A stretch of DNA of 64,000 bases from Achromobacter pestifer. Lineage in GTDB: Bacteria > Pseudomonadota > Gammaproteobacteria > Burkholderiales > Burkholderiaceae_B. Within the stretch, counting starts at the first letter, position 1; each line of letters begins with the position of its first letter. Below the pieces are notes generated by a model. The model did not search any database and was not told the DNA's origin. It was given only the letters and a program-made list of their open reading frames with translations. Position numbers and translations under genes: made by a program. Positions 53,783 to 60,632 of this stretch are shown here, in pieces. The stretch is from the NCBI RefSeq assembly GCF_902859625.1, contig NZ_CADIJX010000003.1, positions 248,001-312,000 on the forward strand, read 5' to 3'.

Positions 53783-54568
53783 TCAAGATGTAGCCGCTCG
53801 CGCGGTGGAGATGGCGCCGCGGCTGAACAGTTCTTTCTTGATGTGAACATACCAGTCGTCGCTCTGCAGTGCGTAGGCTTCGGTGAGCCGGGTTACCTCG
53901 GACCTGACGGCGGCGCACTCGCACGCAAGCGCCACGCGGCACAGTGCGGGCTCGATGTTCGCCAGAGACACGACGCACCCGTCCACGGGCAAGTCCTCAC
54001 CCAACTGATGCTCCCAGCCGACGTAGTACTTCAGCCCCTGCGCCTGCAAAGCCTTGATCTGGTCCGAGCTACGAGCCACGTCCGCCGAATCCTTGATGCC
54101 AACAACGCGCGGCAGCGCTGCGATGGCAAGCAAGGTATCGAAAAGGGTCTCGTTCCCTGAAAGGCTGGACTCGTTGTAGACGTAGATACTCAGATCTACG
54201 GCGTCATGAACCCGTCGGTAGTGATCGAGGATGCCGGCTTGGGTGACCGATTCACCGAACGGAGACGTCAGCATGACGCCGTGTGCGCCCAAGCGCTTCG
54301 CCGATTCAGCATAGGCATGAACCTCTGCCGTCGAAGGCTGCTCGATGCCGGCGATCACCGCGCTCGCCCCCGCATGTTCCAGCGTGAATCGCAACATGTC
54401 TTCCCATTGCGTCGCACTGAGGCGCCAGCCCTCTCCCGACGTCAGGCAAGGAATGAAGCCGTTGGCAGAATGCCGCAGCGAGGAAAGGAGACGTTGGACG
54501 CTCGGCCCACATACCATGCCCCGGTAGTCGATCGGGGTAATCAACGGCACGAAGATGTCGGTTGCCAT
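53783..54568 (-). CDS. Dihydrodipicolinate synthase-family aldolase, RohR-like
   Basis: 261 residues, slightly short for the family. It has the TIM-barrel landmarks: CLTSGEG (residues 41-47) in the place of GTTGE, Tyr131 in IYVYNES, and the Schiff-base Lys159 in VVGIKDSAD. DHDPS-family members form or cleave C-C bonds with pyruvate. In azomycin biosynthesis RohR performs a retro-aldol on 4-hydroxy-2-ketoarginine, giving guanidinoacetaldehyde and pyruvate. Four bases after the DUF6190-like gene. A lysine-biosynthesis role is unlikely given the operon. Confidence 0.83.
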   Translation of the reverse strand: MATDIFVPLITPIDYRGMVCGPSVQRLLSSLRHSANGFIPCLTSGEGWRLSATQWEDMLRFTLEHAGASAVIAGIEQPSTAEVHAYAESAKRLGAHGVMLTSPFGESVTQAGILDHYRRVHDAVDLSIYVYNESSLSGNETLFDTLLAIAALPRVVGIKDSADVARSSDQIKALQAQGLKYYVGWEHQLGEDLPVDGCVVSLANIEPALCRVALACECAAVRSEVTRLTEAYALQSDDWYVHIKKELFSRGAISTARAATS

Positions 54569-54572
54569 TTGC

Positions 54573-55073
54573 CTACCCGTCCGCGTTGTAGACGAAGGCC
54601 CGGGACGCATCGTAGAGCTCCTGCAGCTCCGATGGAAAGGAGACCGGGGCGGCGTCCTGGTCATCGCGCCATAGTCGGCCCTGTAAGCAGTCCAGCGTGC
54701 GCAGCACGGGGTCATGGGTCGCCAACTGCCCACCCCTTCGGAACAGCTGGCCGACCAGAAGCGCCTGCTCCGGATCCATCTGCTTGAGGTGCGGGTGGCT
54801 GAGCGCCGCGTTGATGTCGTCGTAGGTGTACCCGCTCCGCTGTATGGCCATGTCGCTGTGCAGGCGGTCCATGAACGGGTAGTAGAGATCCTGAACTTGG
54901 CGGCTCTGCGCCCAGATGACCGCGTCGCAGATTCCAATCTGCTCGAAGTTCATGCGCGGCTGACTGGAGAAATTCCGGGTAAAGTAGCTGAGCGAGCGTA
55001 GCCGTCGCGTTTCGTCGCGATCGTGCATGCCCAGGAAGAACGAGGCGTCGATGAACAAGGGAATTTCCTTCAC
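54573..55073 (-). CDS. DUF6190/PIN-like small protein, candidate RohQ-type cyclase
   Basis: 166 residues from GTG overlapping the PLP-enzyme stop (GTGA). It begins IPLFIDASFFLGMHDRDE, with Asp residues placed as in PIN-like folds. The rest includes FEQIGICDAVIW, YYPFMDRLHSDMAI and ATHDPVLRTL. This fits my memory of DUF6190, a family seen in actinobacterial gene clusters. By elimination it occupies the slot of the azomycin cyclodehydratase (guanidinoacetaldehyde to 2-aminoimidazole). Family membership is fairly likely; the function is inference. Confidence 0.6.
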   Translation of the reverse strand: MKEIPLFIDASFFLGMHDRDETRRLRSLSYFTRNFSSQPRMNFEQIGICDAVIWAQSRQVQDLYYPFMDRLHSDMAIQRSGYTYDDINAALSHPHLKQMDPEQALLVGQLFRRGGQLATHDPVLRTLDCLQGRLWRDDQDAAPVSFPSELQELYDASRAFVYNADG

Positions 55074-56272
55074 GCTTCGACCTCCTCAAGCGCAGTACAT
55101 ATCGCGTCAATGGCCGCGGCGAAGACGTCAGCATCTCTCGCCAGCGCCAGGCGGATGAATCGTTGCCCCTTCCAGGGATTGCTCCAGTAGAAGTACTTGC
55201 CGGATAGGACGTAGACGTCGAAATCCAGCAGATGGGCCTGTAGCAAGTCGGCCGTCCACGCTGGATCGGTGATCTCGAACCATGCCACGCTGGTTCTCAC
55301 CATCGGACTCCGATAGCGCAGTAGTCCCCCGTCCAGTTGCCGCCGCGCGAGGCTGCGGTTTTCGTCGAGCAGTTCGCGCACCGACGCAAAGCGATCCTGA
55401 GCGCTGTCGCGAACATACTCGGTGACCAGCTTCAGGACGAATGGCGAGACGTTCAGGAGGACGCTGGTGACGATCGGATAAATGTCCGCGGTGAGGCAGC
55501 GGCTGGTGGTGATGGTGGCGCACTTGGCGTCCTGGATAGGCCAAGTCTTCCCCGTGTCCTCCATCGCGATGTAGCGAACGCCCGAGTCTTCCAGGATCGC
55601 GTACACATCGGGGCGGGACTGCCCGGACGCCAGGATGAATGCCGCGAAGCAGAAATCGAGTATCAGGATCTTGTCGCGTTCGACGCAGAATCGAACGACT
55701 TCGCGGAAGGCGAGGTCTGTCGGGTTGAAGAGGCTGAATCCCGTTGGATTATTCGGGTCGACCAGGAATACTGCGTCGATTTGATCGGCGTGCCCGAGAA
55801 GCCTCTGGTACACCTGACTCTTGTCGGCAAATAAGTGTTCGCCGAGGGGAACCATGGGCACCTGCATGTGCTGCATCAGGTCATGCAGGTTGTCGAAGCA
55901 TGGCTCAATGAGGCCGACGCGCAGGCCGTGTTTCTGCAGATAAGTGGCGGTGATATGCATGCCGACCGACGCGGCATAGACGAGATAAATTTCGTCATGG
56001 CGCTCCAGCGCACGGTGCTGCCCGTGGAGCCGAAAGAAAGCCTGGATAAAGTCCTGCTCGCTTTGATACTGAGTTTGCCGGGCGGCCGCGTCCCAGAGTC
56101 GGGGCAGACTCTCGACGATGCGGCGCTGGCTCGGACTTTGGCTTTGGTGGGTATGGGCGTCCGCGAGGTTGAACGGGGTCCGCAGTGCCGCAATCTCATG
56201 CTGCGTTATATCTGCCTTCGCCAGAAGAGCGTGATCTCGTTGCGGCGGTAATGCGAGGCTTCCCACGTTCAT
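55070..56272 (-). CDS. PLP-dependent arginine oxidase/hydroxylase, MppP/RohP-like
   Basis: 400 residues of aminotransferase class I/II fold. It shares features I associate with MppP/RohP oxidases rather than ordinary transaminases: an N-terminal FNLADAHTHQSQSPSQRRIV, CFDNLHDLM, PNNPTG (173-178), and the lysine motif MEDTGKTWPIQDAK with the PLP Lys at 242. Those enzymes use O2 and PLP to convert L-arginine to 4-hydroxy-2-ketoarginine, the first azomycin step. First gene of the operon, with ribosome site GGGAAAGG. A plain aminotransferase is the alternative. Confidence 0.85.
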   Translation of the reverse strand: MNVGSLALPPQRDHALLAKADITQHEIAALRTPFNLADAHTHQSQSPSQRRIVESLPRLWDAAARQTQYQSEQDFIQAFFRLHGQHRALERHDEIYLVYAASVGMHITATYLQKHGLRVGLIEPCFDNLHDLMQHMQVPMVPLGEHLFADKSQVYQRLLGHADQIDAVFLVDPNNPTGFSLFNPTDLAFREVVRFCVERDKILILDFCFAAFILASGQSRPDVYAILEDSGVRYIAMEDTGKTWPIQDAKCATITTSRCLTADIYPIVTSVLLNVSPFVLKLVTEYVRDSAQDRFASVRELLDENRSLARRQLDGGLLRYRSPMVRTSVAWFEITDPAWTADLLQAHLLDFDVYVLSGKYFYWSNPWKGQRFIRLALARDADVFAAAIDAICTALEEVEA

Positions 56273-56357
56273 AGACCTTTCCCTGTGTTCTCGTTACGTT
56301 GGTGGACCATTGACCCACAGCGAGGCAATCCCGCTCAAGTGCAGGTAGAAAAGCGGG

Positions 56358-56372
56358 AACCGTCCGACGGTT
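56358..56372. promoter_or_regulatory. Palindrome in the leader of the nitroimidazole-like operon
   Basis: AACCGTCCGACGGTT: two 7-base arms around one base, in the ~110-base gap between the GST stop and the PLP-enzyme start. It could be an operator for the operon or the stem of a short terminator after the GST gene (no T-run). No clear -35/-10 pair was identified. Confidence 0.45.
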
Positions 56373-56383
56373 GTGGCGGGGCA

Positions 56384-57064
56384 TCATGTGCGCGACGCCT
56401 CGCCGTTGATTCGTCTGGATAGCGCCGAGTCGCGGCGCGACAGAAAGTGCAGTAGTAGCTTGGGGTAGTCGAGTTGAACGGCTGCCTGCACGGACGACCG
56501 CTCGGCAAGCCGGGCGCGCCAAGCAGTCACTTTCGGCAGATCCGCGAGGATGCCGAAATCGCCGATCGTCTCGAATACGTCGAAGTACCTGAAAACCGGG
56601 CCGTACGTCGCATCCACGATGCTGAATGGCTGGCCGCTGAAGTAGGGTCCGGCTCCAAGCGCGCGTTCTATCTTTTGAAACCGCGACCGGATGTCCGTTG
56701 CCGCGGCCCTCAATCCCGCCTCGTCTGGCGCGCTATAGAAGGTCCAGATGGTGTTCAGCAAGGCAGAACCGAACTCGATCCATGAGCGATGCTCAGCCCG
56801 CGCAAGTGGCGCCTTCGGGTGAAGGCGCGGGGCAAGCGTGTCATCCAGGAACTCGCAGATCACCGCGGATTCAAAGATGGGCTTGTCTCCGACCAGCAGA
56901 ACGGGCGTCTTGCCCAGCGGCGACACTTTGAGGAACCAGTCGGGCTTGTTGCCCAGATCGATGTCCCTGCGCTCGAAGGGCACGCCCTTCTCCGATAGGA
57001 TGATCGCTGCACGCTGCACGTAGGGGCAGAGCGTGTGACTGACGAGGAGAAAGTTTGCTTTCAC
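56384..57064 (-). CDS. Glutathione S-transferase family protein
   Basis: 226 residues from GTG. The thioredoxin-like N-terminus has SHTLCPYVQRAAI and the cis-Pro/glutathione-binding GKTPVLLVGDKPIFESAVI; a helical C-terminal domain follows (FSIVDATYGPVFRYF). Family enzymes conjugate or reduce electrophiles with glutathione. It begins 17 bases after doxX with no clear ribosome site, so it depends on coupling. The pair is divergent from the LysR gene and may be regulated by it. A link to detoxifying the neighbouring pathway's product is possible but unproven. Confidence 0.87.
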   Translation of the reverse strand: MKANFLLVSHTLCPYVQRAAIILSEKGVPFERRDIDLGNKPDWFLKVSPLGKTPVLLVGDKPIFESAVICEFLDDTLAPRLHPKAPLARAEHRSWIEFGSALLNTIWTFYSAPDEAGLRAAATDIRSRFQKIERALGAGPYFSGQPFSIVDATYGPVFRYFDVFETIGDFGILADLPKVTAWRARLAERSSVQAAVQLDYPKLLLHFLSRRDSALSRRINGEASRT

Positions 57065-57081
57065 GGCGCGACCGACTGGGC

Positions 57082-57513
57082 TCAGGTCGCTTGTGGTGTG
57101 AGGCGCCTGCTGGTTTTCAGCGTAACCGCGCCGTCGCCCAGCAACCAGAGCGATACCGATGCGACAATCAGGAAGACGGGGTATTCCCAGCCGCCTCCGC
57201 CGCTCTCGTGCGACCAACCGCTGTGCGAGGGCGCCCAGGCAGCGAACGCCACGATCGGCACGAGCAGCAGGACCACTTGGCGAGCATAGATCCCGAGCAC
57301 GAGGGCCGCTCCGCCCGCCAGTTCAGCGATGAAAGCGGGGTAAGCCAGCAAACCCGCAAGGCCGATGCCATGGAAGGACTCACCTGTTCCGGTGAGTGTG
57401 AAGGCGAGCAGCTTGAGCAAGGCGTGCGCGACCGACATGACACCCAGGGCCACGCGCAGCAGTGGAGCACCGAAGGTGTTCGCTGCTCCGCTTGCAATGG
57501 CCGCTCGATTCAT
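57082..57513 (-). CDS. DoxX family membrane protein
   Basis: 143 residues with four hydrophobic helices (LLRVALGVMSVAHALLKLL, GLLAYPAFIAELAGGAALVLGI, VVLLLVPIVAFAAW, FLIVASVSLWLLG), the DoxX pattern. DoxX proteins are linked to redox and thiol homeostasis. Divergent from the LysR gene, and followed by GST, a common three-gene arrangement in proteobacteria. Confidence 0.87.
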   Translation of the reverse strand: MNRAAIASGAANTFGAPLLRVALGVMSVAHALLKLLAFTLTGTGESFHGIGLAGLLAYPAFIAELAGGAALVLGIYARQVVLLLVPIVAFAAWAPSHSGWSHESGGGGWEYPVFLIVASVSLWLLGDGAVTLKTSRRLTPQAT

Positions 57514-57563
57514 CTCAGCTCGCTTTCAGTTTGGACAGACCGACGCACTGTAGTCTTGCGGGT

Positions 57564-57582
57564 ATGCAACGGAAATATGCAT
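57564..57582. promoter_or_regulatory. Probable LysR-type regulator binding site
   Basis: ATGCA-N9-TGCAT, an interrupted dyad containing a T-N11-A core, in the 115-base divergent region between doxX and the LysR gene. LysR regulators bind such dyads to control the divergent gene and themselves. Confidence 0.5.
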
Positions 57583-57628
57583 GCTGGAAAATTGGGTATG
57601 CGAAAACGCAAGGACCGGAGACATCAAA

Positions 57629-58498
57629 ATGCAATACAAACTCAGTGCCGCCGATCTCGAAGTCATCTTGGCACTGGTGCGCACCGGCACGCTCGCCCAA
57701 GCGGGAGAGCGCCTGGGGATCGACGCATCGACCGTGTTTCGGAGCGTTCAGCGCATTGAGCGCGGCTTGGAGCAGCGTCTGTTCGAGCGCTCACGTGCCG
57801 GCTACCAGCCTGGCGAGCTGGCGATGGCATTGGCTGAGAACGCGGAGCAGATGGAGGTTCAACTGGAGTCCGCAAGATCGACCGCGCAACTGACCCCGGG
57901 GCAGCTGGGTGGCACTGTCCGCATCACGACGACCGACACGATCCTGCATGGGATGGTGGCGCCAGCGCTCAAGCAGATTCAGACCATGCACCCGTTGCTT
58001 GCCTATGAGCTGCATACGGGCAACGAAATCGCCGACCTGACCCGCAGAGACGCGGATATCGCGGTGCGTGCGACTAAGCAGCCGCCCGAGCACTTGGTAG
58101 GCAAGCACATCGGGTCGATTCATGTGGCGCTGTTCGCAGCGCGCCAGCTTGGCCCCGCAGAGCGCTACGAGCAGCTCGAAGCGGCGACGGCGCGCTGGAT
58201 CGCGCCTGATGAGGGGTTGCCAGAACATCCTTCCGTCGTATGGCGCAAGAAGAACTATCCGCAGGTGAAGCCGCACTACAGCGTCAACAGTATCCTGACG
58301 GTCATGGAGCTTGTCGCTCTTGGCCTGGGTGTTGGAATCCTGCCGCTCTTCCTGGCGCGACACCGCTCCGATCTGACGCAACTGACCGGGGTGCTCGAAG
58401 GGGCCGAGACGGAACTGTGGCTGCTCATGCATCAAGTCAAGAGTCGCGGCACCTGCGCCGCGTCTCTCACGTGTTCAAGCATCTGTCCGCGACGTTGA
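57629..58498 (+). CDS. LysR-family regulator with a 3'-end frameshift
   Basis: 289 residues from ATG (MQYKLSAADLEVIL). N-terminal winged HTH: ALVRTGTLAQAGERLGIDASTVFRSVQRIE. The effector domain includes GGTVRITTTDTI and a LGLGVGILPLFLARH segment. After LWLLMHQ the usual ending is found in another frame, as ESRHLRRVSHVFKHLSATLTL up to 58506, so a 1- or 2-base indel near 58437-58445 has changed the last ~17 residues. The DNA-binding part is intact, so function may persist. Ribosome site GGAG is 11 bases upstream. Confidence 0.82.
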   Translation: MQYKLSAADLEVILALVRTGTLAQAGERLGIDASTVFRSVQRIERGLEQRLFERSRAGYQPGELAMALAENAEQMEVQLESARSTAQLTPGQLGGTVRITTTDTILHGMVAPALKQIQTMHPLLAYELHTGNEIADLTRRDADIAVRATKQPPEHLVGKHIGSIHVALFAARQLGPAERYEQLEAATARWIAPDEGLPEHPSVVWRKKNYPQVKPHYSVNSILTVMELVALGLGVGILPLFLARHRSDLTQLTGVLEGAETELWLLMHQVKSRGTCAASLTCSSICPRR

Positions 58499-58985
58499 CG
58501 CTCTGACGGTCCTGTCGACCGGAAAGAGAGACGGTCCCGAAGGGCCGTCGTAGTCGCAATCGCCTAGGATTAGGGACGGGCCTATTCAAGGTGGGGATCG
58601 ATATCGGCGGTTTGGATGTGGGCCCAGCACCTGACGGACGTGCCGTTCTCTCCGACGGGGTGATCGCTTACTGCGTCTGAGAACTCGTCAGTGTCGCTCG
58701 CATCGCAGCAGATCACCTTGACCTCGCCGGCGTCGCAGCACACCGAATGCACCAAGCAAAGCCAAGTATATCCAGCATTAGTACAGATCGGCCGCTGATC
58801 TGCGACGTAGAGTGCCCCTGCACATCGGCTGCCTTTGGAGTCCGAGCGCAACGAGGGACGCACCATGGCCCCGGCTGCATGCGCCAATGTCGACGCGAGG
58901 CAATACCTTCGCCGGATTCAGCTTGCGCGCCTATAGCACTTAGTGCCATACTTTAAATGGGTGAGACGAGCATAGAAATCTAAAG
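58499..58985. other. Gap with a short hairpin after lysR and one doubtful small frame
   Basis: At 58531-58548, ACGGTCC-cgaa-GGGCCGT-like pairing gives a 7-bp stem, possibly the LysR terminator, without a clear T-run. On the minus strand 58582-58887 is an open frame of 101 codons with several Cys (VCCDAGEVKVICCDAS); it has no clear ribosome site or recognised family, so it is not called as a gene. Confidence 0.4.
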
Positions 58986-59361
58986 GTGCGGTGGTTTGAC
59001 CGCTGGACCCGTAAGAAGGGATTGGCTACATCAACTTCTGCGCCAACGCACGTGACTGGGCTGTTCAAAGCCGATCGTGGCGGAGGCCTAAACAAGACGG
59101 AGATTGGATGGGCGAAGAAGGAGCGGTGGCTACCCCACGCTGGTCACCACGAACGAGGGAGTTGCTGGGGCTGCGTATTCGACTTCCCGAGAATGCCCGC
59201 AGCGACATCGGCAAGGACGAAGCCGAGCCTTTGAACAAGTTCTGGCGGCACTTCTGCTGTCATCCGCACCGCAGGCCATTGGTAAGGCAGAGCGTGCCGG
59301 GAAGTTGATCGAAATCGATTGCGATGCGGAAAATAAAGTCAGCCATTCTTGCCGTTCCTGA
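58986..59361 (+). pseudogene. higB: HigB/RelE-family toxin, inactivated by several frameshifts
   Basis: Pieces of one toxin of the group that pairs with HigA appear in order but in different frames: MRWFDRWTRKKGLATST and GLFKADRGGGLNK in the first frame, SGGYPTLVTTNEG in a second, ENARSDIGKDEAEPLNKF in a third, then SAPQAIGKAERAGKLIEIDCDAENKVS back in the second. At least three indels are needed. The 3' end overlaps the higA start as in intact loci. Confidence 0.8.
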
Positions 59362-59638
59362 AACGGCGAACGGCCTGCACCAGGCAGGGGTGATGAACCA
59401 GGTCACGCTGCGCGAATTCGACCAGTTGGCCCTGCCTCCGGTCGAGCCACTTGCTCCTGCGCAGATCAAGCGCATTCGCGAGAACTCGCATGTCAGTCAG
59501 GCGGTCTTCGCTCGGCTGCTCAATACCAGCCTATCAACCGTTCAGAAGTGGGAGATCGGCCAGAAGAGGCCGACGGGCACCGCTCTAAAGCTGCTGCACC
59601 TCGTACAGAAGCGTGGCCTCGATGTAGTCGCAGGATGA
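59324..59638 (+). CDS. higA: HigA-like XRE antitoxin, intact
   Basis: 104 residues. The C-terminal XRE helix-turn-helix is clear (IKRIRENSHVSQAVFARLL, NTSLSTVQKWEIGQKRP), as is the tail LLHLVQKRGLDVV. The N-terminus is of the HigA type that follows RelE-like toxins. Its toxin is destroyed, so it can act only as a repressor or by neutralising other toxins. Confidence 0.87.
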   Translation: MRKIKSAILAVPETANGLHQAGVMNQVTLREFDQLALPPVEPLAPAQIKRIRENSHVSQAVFARLLNTSLSTVQKWEIGQKRPTGTALKLLHLVQKRGLDVVAG

Positions 59639-59666
59639 CCAACGCGCAAACGGCGCTCAACAAATA

Positions 59667-60632
59667 ATGACACTTCGCGCGGCATCTACCTCTCTAACTA
59701 CATACGCATCGGCGGCGCCAGCGGTCGATCCGCTCGAGTTCGCCCGTGGCGCGCTTTGCGCGGCGACCTTTGTGGCCGCTGATACGGCGCGGGAAACGCA
59801 CGTTACGAAGCTCCACCGCTTGTTCGAGCGAGCCGGCTTGGCGCCGTCAATGGAGGCGGCCCTCGGAACCATGCAATTTCTCCGCGAGGCCGAACCGCTC
59901 GGGGGCGGATATTGGACTCCTGCTCCCGTCCGCACCGTTGAGCTCGGCCCCGACTGCCACCTCTTAGTCGGCCCACAACCTACATTGGAGCTGCAGCGGC
60001 ACGTTGCAGGTTTACGTCGGGCCGGTGGGGGACGCGTGATGAATCGTGCTGACACTGCTGCGTTCCCTAGGCAATCGAAGGTGGCTTGGCGGGGAAGCGA
60101 CGGGAACGACGCAAGTTCGTGGACCCAGTCCGCCATCAATTCGGCAATGAAAGAACTTGCGCCGTCGGTCGTCGCCGACAACCTCCAAATCTTCGCCGTC
60201 CAACAAGCTGGCGGACAGCGCCGCGGGGCGGCCTGGTTTCAGGCGGGGACTAGTCCGGCATGTGAATGGCGCGGAGTCGGTCTATTTCGTGCGCGAACCG
60301 GCGCGTCGCGCTACCGCTATTTCCTTGGAAAGTACGAAGCTGGAAGAGACTTTCTGGAGGGGCCCGCGGTCCTCGATGCTGCGCGGTTTCAATTCGGGCT
60401 TGCGGCTCTACAGAGTCAGCCGTTCACGGCCATCATCACATCTAATTCCGGCACGACTACGATTTCGCTGGCGGTGGCTCCTCCCCGATCGATGAGACGC
60501 CTGCTCGTCGCGCTCTGTGAAGAAGATCCAAAATCATTCGGGCGCGTCTGGACATGTGGTGCCCCGGCCTGTCGACCGGTACTACTAGAAGCGCTGCAGG
60601 AACTCAATTGCGAGACAAAACACCATGAGTGA
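59667..60632 (+). CDS. Unknown protein coupled to a large helicase (putative defence operon)
   Basis: 321 residues, soluble by composition. No motif I recognise. Notable parts are SWTQSAINSAMKELAP in the middle and a C-terminal CGAPACRPVLLEALQEL with two Cys. The gene ends 8 bases inside the helicase start, so the two are translationally coupled and likely work together. Unnamed partners of this size often accompany DUF1998-class helicases in defence systems. The actual start could be one of several upstream ATGs/GTGs. Confidence 0.6.
   Translation: MTLRAASTSLTTYASAAPAVDPLEFARGALCAATFVAADTARETHVTKLHRLFERAGLAPSMEAALGTMQFLREAEPLGGGYWTPAPVRTVELGPDCHLLVGPQPTLELQRHVAGLRRAGGGRVMNRADTAAFPRQSKVAWRGSDGNDASSWTQSAINSAMKELAPSVVADNLQIFAVQQAGGQRRGAAWFQAGTSPACEWRGVGLFRARTGASRYRYFLGKYEAGRDFLEGPAVLDAARFQFGLAALQSQPFTAIITSNSGTTTISLAVAPPRSMRRLLVALCEEDPKSFGRVWTCGAPACRPVLLEALQELNCETKHHE

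Noticed and set aside
53783-54568. Lysine-biosynthesis dapA
   Set aside because: Short, with an altered GTTGE motif and embedded in a secondary-metabolite-type operon; housekeeping dapA would not be expected here.
51598-56272. Streptozotocin-type N-nitroso pathway as the explanation for the operon
   Set aside because: The PRMT-like enzyme and diiron oxygenase fit, but SznF carries a fused cupin domain that is absent here, and the PLP oxidase plus DHDPS-family aldolase fit the azomycin route much better.
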